From: Spirochaetaceae bacterium
GTDB lineage: Bacteria; Spirochaetota; Spirochaetia; Treponematales; Breznakiellaceae
Length of the DNA stretch: 15,745 bases
Direction of reading: 5' to 3'
NCBI GenBank assembly: GCA_031265015.1
Contig: JAISDG010000179.1
Location: 1 to 15,745, forward strand
In this document: piece after piece, positions 1 through 6,787 of the stretch
How positions within the stretch are numbered: position 1 is the first letter of the stretch
Layout of the letters: the number at the start of each line of letters is the position of its first letter
The notes under the pieces: model-generated
Told to the model about the DNA's origin: nothing
Seen by the model: only the letters and a program-made list of their open reading frames with translations
Databases searched by the model: none
Made by a program: the position numbers and the translations under genes

Positions 1-426
1 CTTGGCATGCGGACGCCCCTGCTCGGCGCGATGATGGAACGGGCCTACGAACTGGATCCGGATTTTAACTCCGGCGTACTGGACGACTTTTTCCTTTTGT
101 TTTACGCGTCCCTTCCCGAGGGCATGGGGGGCAGCAGGGAAAAGGCGGAAATCCATTACCGGCGGGCGCTGGAAAAATCCGGGGGCCGTTCCGCCGGCCC
201 CTATGTTTCCTATGCCCGGGCGGTGGCGGTTCCCGCCCAGAATTACCAGAGCTTTAAGGAAAACCTGGAAGCGGCCCTGGCTGTCGATCCGGAGTCGGAT
301 CCTGCCAATACCCTGGTTAACATCATAAACCAGCGGAAAGCCAAATACCTGCTTGAAAAAGCCGGAGAATTCTTTGCCGAATTCGGCGACCCGGACGACG
401 CCTGGGACGAAGACAACTATGAATAA
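1..426 (+). CDS. tatT: TatT-like TPR protein of a TRAP transporter (3' part only)
   Basis: The reading frame is open from the first base of the window, so the start lies outside and only about the last 141 residues are present. The fragment is helical with TPR-like segments, for example an aromatic/Ala helix pair around EIHYRRALEKSG and a second around NLEAALAVDPESDPAN, and it ends in an acidic tail. The gene directly downstream encodes a TRAP solute-binding protein and the next a TRAP permease. In Treponema pallidum the same order is TatT (Tp0956, a TPR lipoprotein), TatP, permease, where TatT forms a trimer and associates with TatP in the periplasm. I assign TatT from that context plus the TPR character. 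The lipobox expected at the N-terminus cannot be checked. The ATG at position 7 is internal, not a start. Confidence 0.75.
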   Translation, partial: LGMRTPLLGAMMERAYELDPDFNSGVLDDFFLLFYASLPEGMGGSREKAEIHYRRALEKSGGRSAGPYVSYARAVAVPAQNYQSFKENLEAALAVDPESDPANTLVNIINQRKAKYLLEKAGEFFAEFGDPDDAWDEDNYE

Positions 427-447
427 CTCTCCCCGCCCTAGAGCTTC

Positions 448-463
448 CCCGCCGGAAGGCGGG
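448..463 (+). promoter_or_regulatory. Intercistronic hairpin between tatT and tatP
   Basis: A perfect 6-bp GC stem, CCCGCC paired with GGCGGG, is closed by a GGAA (GNRA) tetraloop and sits 21 bases after the tatT stop. No T-run follows, so it does not look like a full intrinsic terminator. By position it could stabilise or partly separate the tatP message from tatT. Binding proteins are often needed in larger amounts than their partners. That role is inference. Confidence 0.45.
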
Positions 464-494
464 ATCTTGGGTAGTAAATCCGCAGACGAAATAA

Positions 495-500
495 AAGGAG
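495..500 (+). promoter_or_regulatory. Ribosome binding site of tatP
   Basis: AAGGAG ends 10 bases before the ATG at 511 and supports that start. The start also places a normal signal peptide at the N-terminus. Confidence 0.6.
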
Positions 501-510
501 TGACACGATC

Positions 511-1527
511 ATGCTGAAAAAAACCTGTTTTACCCTGGCTTTTGCCGCGGTCCTGCTGCTTGCTCCGCAGCTGCACGCCCAGCGGCCTCCCCGGAAGACA
601 ACCATTAAACTGGCCTCCATGGTGCCGGAAAATACCGAATGGGGCCAGGCGCTGAACAAGCTGGCCGCCGAGTGGTCCAGGGTAACCAACGGCGAAGTGG
701 CGCTGCAGGTCTATGCCAACGGTACCCAGGGGAGCGAGGATGCGGTGTTACAGAAGCTTAACATGAATACTATCCAGGCGGCGGTGCTTACCAGTTTCGG
801 CCTTAACAAAATAGCTCCCGAAATCCTTACCCTCAGCTGCCCTTTCTTTGTCAGGAACGATGCGGAACTAACGGAAGTGCTCAAACACGTCAAAGGCGAC
901 TTTGAGGCAACGATCAATTCCCAGAATTATTTTTCCCTGGCCCTGGTCCGGGGCGGGTGGGTTAAATTTTTTTCCCGTACCCCGGTGTTTGTCCCTTCGG
1001 ATCTTAAGCGGCAAAAAGTGGGCAGCATCCCCTCGGAACCGGAACTGGCCCAGGCTTTCAGGACCATGGGCTACCAGGTAGTGATGGTAGATCAGAACCG
1101 GACCCTGATTGCCCTCCGGGGCGGATCCATCGACGCGGTGTACCAAAGCCCCATCGCCGCCGCGGGGTTCCAGTTTTTCGGGGTGGCCAAAAATATGGCT
1201 TCCATCAACATCGCCCCCTTTATGGGGGGCATAGTCCTGAACAAGCACGCCTGGGAATCCATTCCCGCCCGGTACAGGGGCGAACTTATCCGTGTTACCC
1301 AGAAGGTTGCCGCGGAAATCGAAGTGTCCCTGCTTAAACTGGAAACCGACGCCATCCGCCAGATGAGAGGCTACGGCCTGACGGAGAACCAGATCAGTCC
1401 CCGGCAGCAGCAGGAATGGTACGACGACGTAGACCGGGTTATTCCCAGCCTGCTGGGTACGACCTTTAACCGGGCCATGTACAGCAAGATCGACGGTATT
1501 CTTAAAGCCTACCGGAGCCGGCAATGA
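511..1527 (+). CDS. tatP: TRAP transporter solute-binding protein (DctP family, TatP-like)
   Basis: This 338-residue protein is the periplasmic ligand-binding component of a TRAP uptake system. Residues 1-23 form a signal peptide (Lys-Lys, hydrophobic core, cleavage after LHA) with no lipobox cysteine. Residues 30-330 fit the DctP fold: an initial strand TIKLASMVPENT, a YANGTQGSE turn, the central DLKRQKVGSIPSEPEL segment, and LIALRGGSIDAVYQSP, the usual helix-Gly-x-Ile-Asp element. In typical DctP/SiaP proteins the central segment reads like K-x-R and its arginine clamps the substrate carboxylate. Here that position is Gly171, by eye alignment, which points away from a simple organic acid ligand. 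TatP of T. pallidum is the closest named model. The stop overlaps the next start by four bases (ATGA), so translation is probably coupled to the permease. Confidence 0.88.
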   Translation: MLKKTCFTLAFAAVLLLAPQLHAQRPPRKTTIKLASMVPENTEWGQALNKLAAEWSRVTNGEVALQVYANGTQGSEDAVLQKLNMNTIQAAVLTSFGLNKIAPEILTLSCPFFVRNDAELTEVLKHVKGDFEATINSQNYFSLALVRGGWVKFFSRTPVFVPSDLKRQKVGSIPSEPELAQAFRTMGYQVVMVDQNRTLIALRGGSIDAVYQSPIAAAGFQFFGVAKNMASINIAPFMGGIVLNKHAWESIPARYRGELIRVTQKVAAEIEVSLLKLETDAIRQMRGYGLTENQISPRQQQEWYDDVDRVIPSLLGTTFNRAMYSKIDGILKAYRSRQ

Positions 1528-3395
1528 CGGCCGAAGCGGGAAAAAAGAGCCTGCTTCGGTCCGCGGAGAACTGGCTCTGCATTGTCTCCCTCGTGTTCCT
1601 GGTGCTGGTGCCCGCCGCGGACGCGGCGATGCGGCTTTTTCTGAAGACGGGGTTCCCCGACGCCGGGGGCCTTATGATCCACCTGCTGCTGGCGGCGGGT
1701 ATTTTGTCGGGAATGATAACCACCAGAAACGACGAACATCTTTCTATCGGGCTTGTTCAGAATTTTTCCACCGAAAAGGTTAAGCGCCGGGTTTCGGTTG
1801 TCACCCACATCCTTTCCGCCTTTGTGGTAACCCTTATCGCCTGGGCCGCGGTGTCCTTTATCCGCATAGGACTGATGGGCCGCCTTATTTCGGGAATTAT
1901 CCCCGACCGTTTTTTCGCCCTTATTATCCCCATAGGGTACGCCGTTATCGCGTTCCGCTTTGCCCGGCTTTGCCCGCTGGAAGGACCGTATAAAATCATT
2001 CCCTACCTGGCCCTGGTCCTGGGAACCTTCTGCGCCCTTCCCATCATAGGAAAAGCCCTCTGGCTTTTCGAGCCCCCGGCCTTTGCCGTTTCCCTTTCCG
2101 GTTTTTTTTACGATCTGGCCTGGTACCTGAAGATTCCTTCGGTGATTGTCCTTATCCTGGCGGCCTTTGCGGGGATGCCCCTCTTTGCCGTCATGGGAGG
2201 GCTGGCCCTGATCCTTATCCAGGCATCCGGGGGGGAAATCGACGTTATTCCCAACCAGGTCTATATGGCCCTGACCCAGGACGGCATAGTCCCCATCCCC
2301 CTCTTTACCATTACGGGCTTTCTGCTTTCCGAAAGCAGGGCAGGGGAACGGCTGGTTAAAACCTTCCGCAGCCTCTTCGGCTGGTTCCCCGGAGGGATGA
2401 TCGTGGTCACGGTACTGATCTGCGCGTTCTTTACTTCCTTTACCGGCGCGTCGGGGGTAACCATTCTGGCCCTGGGGGGGCTGCTCTTTTCCGTACTGAC
2501 GGATCACGTCAAGTATCCGGAGCGTTTTTCCGTGGGCCTTTTGACTTCCACCGGCAGCATAGGCCTCCTCTTTCCCCCCAGCCTTCCCATCATCCTGGTA
2601 GGGGCCACCACCTTTACCAACATCCTCAAGCTTTTTGTGGGGGGGATTATTCCGGGAATAATCCTGGTTGCCTCGGTGATTGCCTTCGGCATTGCCTCGT
2701 CTGTTAAGGTTCAGGTGCCCCGGGAACCCTTCAGTGCCGCCGCCGCGGTCCGGGGCATCAGGGAATCGATTTTTGAAATACTCCTGCCGCTTTTTCTGGT
2801 GGCGGGTTTTTTTACGGGACTGCTTTCCATCGTCGAGCTGGGGGCGGTTTCGGTGATCTACGTGTTCATTGTTGAAGTGCTTATCCACCGGGACATAGCC
2901 CTGAAAGATCTGGGCGCTGTTTTCAGCAAGGCGGTTCCGATTATCGGGGGGGTGCTTTCCATCATAGCCCTTTCCATGGCCCTGTCATATTACATCATCG
3001 ATACCCAGGCGCCGGAAAGCCTGGCCATGTGGATGCGCAGTACCATCGACTCCAAGATAGTATTTCTCCTGCTCCTCAACCTGGCCCTGCTGGTGGTGGG
3101 ATGCCTGATGGATATTTTTTCCGCGATCCTTATCGTCCTTCCCCTGGTAAGCCCCCTGGGCGCGGCATACGGCATCGATCCGGTCCATCTGGGAATTATC
3201 TTTATCACCAACCTGGAAGTGGGCTTTCTGACGCCGCCGGTAGGGCTTAACCTGTTTTTAGCCAGCTACCGGTTTAAAATGCCCTTTTCCCAAATTTGCC
3301 GCTATGTGCTGCCTTTTCTTCTGATACAGCTGGCGGTGGTGCTGCTGGTGACCTATATACCGGCGCTGTCAACCTTCCTGCCCCAATTTTTTTAG
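1524..3395 (+). CDS. Fused TRAP transporter permease (DctQ-DctM)
   Basis: This 623-residue inner-membrane protein joins both TRAP membrane subunits in one chain. Residues 15-150 hold the four-helix small-subunit (DctQ) part, including a WLCIVSLVFLVLVPAADAAMR helix typical of the family. Residues 155-200 give further helices that bridge the two parts. Residues 205-620 are the 12-helix DctM part with recognisable elements: IPLFTITGFLLSE (258-270), FFTSFTGASGVTILALGG (302-319), STGSIGLLFPPSLPII (342-357) and GFLTPPVGLNLFL (567-579). The two-helical-hairpin motifs of DctM form the sodium and substrate site. The permease imports the ligand delivered by the upstream binding protein with Na+ symport. 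Its ATG overlaps the tatP stop. Lengths of about 600 residues or more are normal for fused QM proteins. Confidence 0.9.
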   Translation: MTAEAGKKSLLRSAENWLCIVSLVFLVLVPAADAAMRLFLKTGFPDAGGLMIHLLLAAGILSGMITTRNDEHLSIGLVQNFSTEKVKRRVSVVTHILSAFVVTLIAWAAVSFIRIGLMGRLISGIIPDRFFALIIPIGYAVIAFRFARLCPLEGPYKIIPYLALVLGTFCALPIIGKALWLFEPPAFAVSLSGFFYDLAWYLKIPSVIVLILAAFAGMPLFAVMGGLALILIQASGGEIDVIPNQVYMALTQDGIVPIPLFTITGFLLSESRAGERLVKTFRSLFGWFPGGMIVVTVLICAFFTSFTGASGVTILALGGLLFSVLTDHVKYPERFSVGLLTSTGSIGLLFPPSLPIILVGATTFTNILKLFVGGIIPGIILVASVIAFGIASSVKVQVPREPFSAAAAVRGIRESIFEILLPLFLVAGFFTGLLSIVELGAVSVIYVFIVEVLIHRDIALKDLGAVFSKAVPIIGGVLSIIALSMALSYYIIDTQAPESLAMWMRSTIDSKIVFLLLLNLALLVVGCLMDIFSAILIVLPLVSPLGAAYGIDPVHLGIIFITNLEVGFLTPPVGLNLFLASYRFKMPFSQICRYVLPFLLIQLAVVLLVTYIPALSTFLPQFF

Positions 3396-3402
3396 GGGCA
3401 GG
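3377..3402. terminator. Stem-loop between convergent genes, possible bidirectional terminator
   Basis: A perfect 8-bp stem, CCTGCCCC with GGGGCAGG, encloses a 10-base A/T-rich loop. The stem starts inside the last codons of the permease and its TAG stop lies at the end of the loop. A second small stem (CCGGG, loop gacg, CCCGG) follows at 3410-3423. The convergent sigma factor gene ends at 3439. There is no T-run after the stem on either strand, so intrinsic termination is plausible but not shown. Confidence 0.35.
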
Positions 3403-3438
3403 GGTTGTTCCGGGGACGCCCGGGGCTTCTTTGGATAC

Positions 3439-4509
3439 TTAGAAATTTTCCTGCAGTTCCTGGAGCTCCGGCAGACCCCGGAGCTTGCAGGTTGCCTTTT
3501 CCTGGATCTGCCTGACCCGTTCCCGGGTGATACCCAGCAGCTTACCCGTTTCTTCCAGGGTAAGGGGGCCTGAACCGTCAAGGCCAAAGCGGAGCTGGAT
3601 GATCTTCATCTCCCGCAGGGAAAGACGGGACAGGATGTGATCTATTGTTTCCTGCAGGGTCATGGAAAAGACCAGTTCAAAGGGTTCCGCCATGGATTCG
3701 TCCTTAATCAAATCCGCCAGCCGCGTCAGATTGCCGTCGTCCACAATGGTATCAAGGCTGGTTGTTTCCTGGGAAAGCTTGATAATCTCTTTAACCTTGG
3801 TCACGGGAAGTCCCAGATAATCGGACAGTTCCACCGCGCTGGGATCCCGCCCCAGATCCTGGGTAAGCTGCTTGGCGACAAAATAACACTTCTTGATGGT
3901 ATTAAGCATGTGGATAGGAATGCGGATAACCCTGCCCTTGTCGGCGATGCTTTTAATAATCGCCTGCCGGATCCACCACGTACCGTAGGTGGAAAAGCGG
4001 CAGCCCCGGGTATGGTCAAACCGTTCTACCGCTTCGATAAGGCCGATATTGCCCTCGTCAATCAGGTCCAGCAGGGTAAGCCCCCGGTGCTGGTAATTTT
4101 TGGCAATGGAAACTACCAGCCGCAGATTGGAATTGATCATCCTGTTTTTATACTGAAGCAGCACGTGCTCCAGGGTTTTCTTTTTTTCCCGGTATTCCGC
4201 TTCCGTTTCCCTGCCCTGCCAGCCGCAGTCCAGTTCTTTAATCCGTTCCCGGTACTGGACAATCTGCTTGCCGATACTCTGTTCGTCCTGGGCGGTTAAA
4301 AGGGGATACCTGGAAATTTGCTTAAAATATAAAGCCAGGGGATCGCTTTCCTCCGGCACTCTGGGCCGTTTTTTCCGGGCCGCTTCACTCTCTTTTATTC
4401 TTTTTTTTATCCGTTCTCTGCCGCTGTACAGCGGCAGGGACGATTCCCGGCCATGCTTTGCGGAATCTCCGGCAAGGAAAAGAGATTTTTTTTCGGATTG
4501 TTTAGACAT
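3439..4509 (-). CDS. Group-2 sigma-70 family RNA polymerase sigma factor (RpoS/RpoD-like)
   Basis: This 356-residue sigma factor directs RNA polymerase to promoters. Region 1.2 is at 55-85 (DPLALYFKQISRYPLLT). Region 2 is at 122-190: NLRLVVSIAKNY, LDLIDEGNIGLIEAVERFD and the promoter-melting/-10 recognition segment RFSTYGTWWIRQAI, where the common ATWWIRQAI carries Gly in place of the Ala. Region 3 is at 195-275. Region 4 is at 295-346, with the helix-turn-helix LTLEETGKLLGITRERVRQIQ that reads the -35 box. Region 1.1 is absent and is replaced by a short basic stretch (31-50). That makes it an alternative, not the housekeeping, factor. A GAAGGTGG site lies 7 bases before its ATG. It sits 96 bases downstream of an NlpD-like gene on the same strand, as rpoS does in proteobacteria. 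Whether it is a true RpoS orthologue is open. Confidence 0.88.
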   Translation of the reverse strand: MSKQSEKKSLFLAGDSAKHGRESSLPLYSGRERIKKRIKESEAARKKRPRVPEESDPLALYFKQISRYPLLTAQDEQSIGKQIVQYRERIKELDCGWQGRETEAEYREKKKTLEHVLLQYKNRMINSNLRLVVSIAKNYQHRGLTLLDLIDEGNIGLIEAVERFDHTRGCRFSTYGTWWIRQAIIKSIADKGRVIRIPIHMLNTIKKCYFVAKQLTQDLGRDPSAVELSDYLGLPVTKVKEIIKLSQETTSLDTIVDDGNLTRLADLIKDESMAEPFELVFSMTLQETIDHILSRLSLREMKIIQLRFGLDGSGPLTLEETGKLLGITRERVRQIQEKATCKLRGLPELQELQENF

Positions 4510-4605
4510 AGTTTTACCACCTTCTCTACTAGTTTCTCCGGAAAAACCTGCCCAAACTACACCCTTTTTCGCTTTTTTATATCTTTTTTTGCCTCCTGTT
4601 ATGCT

Positions 4606-5415
4606 TCAGGCCCTGGGGGCCTTGGCGGGATCCACGGGGTTATTGCTCCGGTAAACAAAGAAAAAAAGCTGGGGTTTAGCGGATTTTACGTCGATCCCCA
4701 ATTTCCCCAGTTCCGTTCCCGGAGCAACCTTGTCCCCTTCCTTGACCGATAAGGTTTCACAGCCTCCGTAAACGTAGAGGTATCCTCCGGGCATCTGAAC
4801 AATCGCTACTCTGCCGAACCCCCGGTAAGGGCCCGCGGAAACAACCGTTCCCCGGGTAAGGCTTTTGACCGGTTCCTGCCGTTCCCCGGTCACCTGGACC
4901 CCGTAGAGCTTTCCGGTAATATAGGAAACTTCCCTGACGCCGGTAATGGGCCACTTGACCGGATCCCCGGAGGGCCGCTCCGGGGCGTTTGTCCCGCTCC
5001 CTCCGGTCCCCGTATTTCCCGCCAGGTCCGGCGTAGCCCCGGGCACCCGGATTTTTTCCCCCGCCTTAAGCACATAGCCGGGGGCAAGGCCGTTCATATC
5101 CAGCAGTTCCGCCACCGTAGTACCGTACCGCCTGGCCAGGCTGTAGAGGGTGTCGTTTTTTTCCACCCGGTACTCCCCGGAGGTCTTTTTTTCCCCGGTC
5201 TCCGCGGAGGGAATCCGTATCCGCTGCCCCGCCTTGATGGAGCGGGGATCCTCTATGCCGTTCAGCGAGAGGACAGCGGCGGGGGTAACCCCATAGGACC
5301 GGGCCAGGGAATAAATGGTTTCCCCCTTTTGCATGACATGGACCGTCTCTTCCGGAAAAACAAAAACCGGCAGAAAAACAAATACTCCCAGGATAAGTAA
5401 ACATGCGCGTTTCAT
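4606..5415 (-). CDS. Exported LysM / degenerate M23 peptidase protein (NlpD-like)
   Basis: This 269-residue envelope protein has a hydrophobic N-terminus (4-20), then two LysM peptidoglycan-binding modules at about 25-69 (VMQKGETIYSLARSYGVT) and 82-125 (YRVEKNDTLYSLARRYGTT). A Gly/Thr/Pro linker follows at 126-155, then an M23/LytM-type domain at about 165-262. The fold markers of M23 remain (GTVVSAGPYRGFGRVAIVQ, VKEGDKVAPGTELGKLG). The metal and catalytic histidines do not: the usual YAHL is YVYGG and the final HxH is FFFVY. It is therefore unlikely to cut peptidoglycan. Catalytically dead LysM-M23 proteins such as NlpD and EnvC act as amidase activators, which is a reasonable inference here. 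A GAGGAG lies 22 bases before the ATG, too far for a normal site, and no in-frame start sits closer. Confidence 0.85.
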   Translation of the reverse strand: MKRACLLILGVFVFLPVFVFPEETVHVMQKGETIYSLARSYGVTPAAVLSLNGIEDPRSIKAGQRIRIPSAETGEKKTSGEYRVEKNDTLYSLARRYGTTVAELLDMNGLAPGYVLKAGEKIRVPGATPDLAGNTGTGGSGTNAPERPSGDPVKWPITGVREVSYITGKLYGVQVTGERQEPVKSLTRGTVVSAGPYRGFGRVAIVQMPGGYLYVYGGCETLSVKEGDKVAPGTELGKLGIDVKSAKPQLFFFVYRSNNPVDPAKAPRA

Positions 5416-5479
5416 ATTTTTAGTATCGGATGATTTTCTCCTCTGGACCCTGTCCTTTTAGCCGATTATTATACTAGGT
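5416..5479. promoter_or_regulatory. Divergent promoter region with overlapping -10 boxes
   Basis: This 64-bp gap separates two divergent genes. On the minus strand a perfect TATAAT lies at 5473-5468 and serves the LysM/M23 and sigma genes. On the plus strand TATTAT (5467-5472) or TATACT (5470-5475) covers the same bases and would start transcription at about the ATG at 5480. No good -35 box is seen on either side. The A/T-rich near-symmetric core resembles bidirectional bacterial promoters. Confidence 0.5.
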
Positions 5480-6706
5480 ATGATACAAAGAATCCGGGTA
5501 AAACTGTTTATTGTTCTGGCCCTTCTCTTCCGCGGTCCCTTTATTCCCGGCCAGGAAGAGCAGCCGGTTTTTGCCCCCTTTGTTTCCATGCTGGAAGCGG
5601 AAATAAAAAACAACCTGATCAGGCTTTCCTGGAAAGACGCCGAAGATATCCGGGGGCCGGTGTACGTTTACCGGTCGGAAACTTCCTTTTCCGGCAGGGC
5701 CGCTGTTTCCCTGCCCATTCCCGCGGAAGTTCCCTACGGAACGGGGTCGTATCTTGACGAGGCGGACAAGTCCGGCGTCCTGTATTATTTTGTCGTTGCC
5801 AGCGACGAATGGGGCCGGAAATATACCCTTTCCATCCCCTATGCCAACATGATCAGCGTTTCCATCGCGCCGGAAAACGTCCCCGGTTATTACCAGCCCG
5901 CCCCCCGGGCGGAGGGCCCTGTTCCGCCCGGGGCCAATCCTGCCGTGCCCGGGGGGTCTTCCGTTCCGGCGGGGGCCCCGGCGGGGATCGGAACGATCAG
6001 CGCTTCGGTGGAAGGAGAACGGATCATTATCAATTTTTCCGGCGCGGACCGGTCAAAGAACCTGCTCCTGTACCGGAGCATCAGCCCCATCAGAAAGCCG
6101 GAGGATCTGCTTTCCGCCCTGATCATCCAGCGGAAACGAGACGCTCCCTTTATCGACTACCCGGTACCGGGGATTCCCTATTACTACGCGGTGATCTCTG
6201 AGGAAGATCTGGGCAGTGCCCTGCTGGTGATCCGGCCCGGCCACAACGCGACCGCGGCGGCGGCGGCAATTCCCCAGAAAGCCGGGCGGCCGGATTCCAG
6301 GGACATCCCCCTGCCCCGGGTGAATCTTTCCGGCGGGGCGGCAGTCCCCGATACCCCCGGTCCGGCTGCCCCGGTCCGCCGGACCGGGGGAGGGATGGAA
6401 CCCTCCGTTTTTTCCGAGGATCTGTCCGGGAATCCGCTTGAGGGGGAAGAGTACCAGCTCCATACCATCGTCCGGGGTTATTTTTCCATCCGCGACTGGG
6501 ACAAGTCGGAGGAAGAACTGGGGCAGTTTCTTGCGCTGCCCCGGAAAACCCCCGTCAGGGCCCGGGCCCATTTTTATCTTGGGCAGGTCTACTACTTCCA
6601 GGGAAAAAGCCGGGAAGCGCTTTTTGCTTTCCTCACCGCCCAGGAAAGCTACCCCTCCGAAACCGCCCCCTGGATTCGGGCGGTGCTGGGCGGCTTTGCC
6701 GAGTAA
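5480..6706 (+). CDS. Exported protein with two FN3-like repeats and a TPR-like C-terminus, function unknown
   Basis: I do not recognise a named family for this 408-residue protein. Residues 1-24 look like a signal peptide (basic start, IVLALL core, ending IPGQ) without a lipobox. Two related beta-rich modules follow. Module 1 is at about 38-128 (IRLSWKDA, VYVYRS, YLDEADKSGVLYYFVVASDEWG). Module 2 is at about 173-252 (IIINFSGAD, LLLYRS, FIDYPVPGIPYYYAVISEEDLG). The shared pattern of Trp/Phe strand, Y-R-S turn and D-x-x-x-x-G-x-x-Y-Y-x-V matches fibronectin-III-like domains. A Pro/Gly/Ala linker (138-170) separates the modules and a second one (260-305) follows. Residues 325-400 are helical and TPR-like (ARAHFYLGQVYYFQGKSREALFAFLTAQESYP). 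A periplasmic or surface scaffold is likely. No clear Shine-Dalgarno precedes the ATG, and the next in-frame Met is residue 37, past the signal peptide. Confidence 0.72.
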   Translation: MIQRIRVKLFIVLALLFRGPFIPGQEEQPVFAPFVSMLEAEIKNNLIRLSWKDAEDIRGPVYVYRSETSFSGRAAVSLPIPAEVPYGTGSYLDEADKSGVLYYFVVASDEWGRKYTLSIPYANMISVSIAPENVPGYYQPAPRAEGPVPPGANPAVPGGSSVPAGAPAGIGTISASVEGERIIINFSGADRSKNLLLYRSISPIRKPEDLLSALIIQRKRDAPFIDYPVPGIPYYYAVISEEDLGSALLVIRPGHNATAAAAAIPQKAGRPDSRDIPLPRVNLSGGAAVPDTPGPAAPVRRTGGGMEPSVFSEDLSGNPLEGEEYQLHTIVRGYFSIRDWDKSEEELGQFLALPRKTPVRARAHFYLGQVYYFQGKSREALFAFLTAQESYPSETAPWIRAVLGGFAE

Positions 6707-6787
6707 GCCTGACGGATCAAAATAAATTTCATTAGGCTCCGGCGGATTGTCCTTTGATGCTGCCGGTAACGCTGTTCCCGCGGCGCC

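Noticed and set aside
868..1524. Minus-strand frame opposite tatP, and similar frames at 3637-4299 (+), 6053-6571 (-), 6872-7753 (+) and 12853-13488 (+)
   Set aside because: All are shadows of well-supported genes (the last partly of the tRNA region) caused by high GC in the third codon position; none shows a conserved motif.
1509..2888. Long minus-strand open frame (459 codons) opposite the TRAP permease
   Set aside because: Its product is Lys/Gly/Gln/Asp-rich low complexity with no domain, as expected for the antisense of a hydrophobic membrane protein gene; the plus-strand permease explains the region fully.
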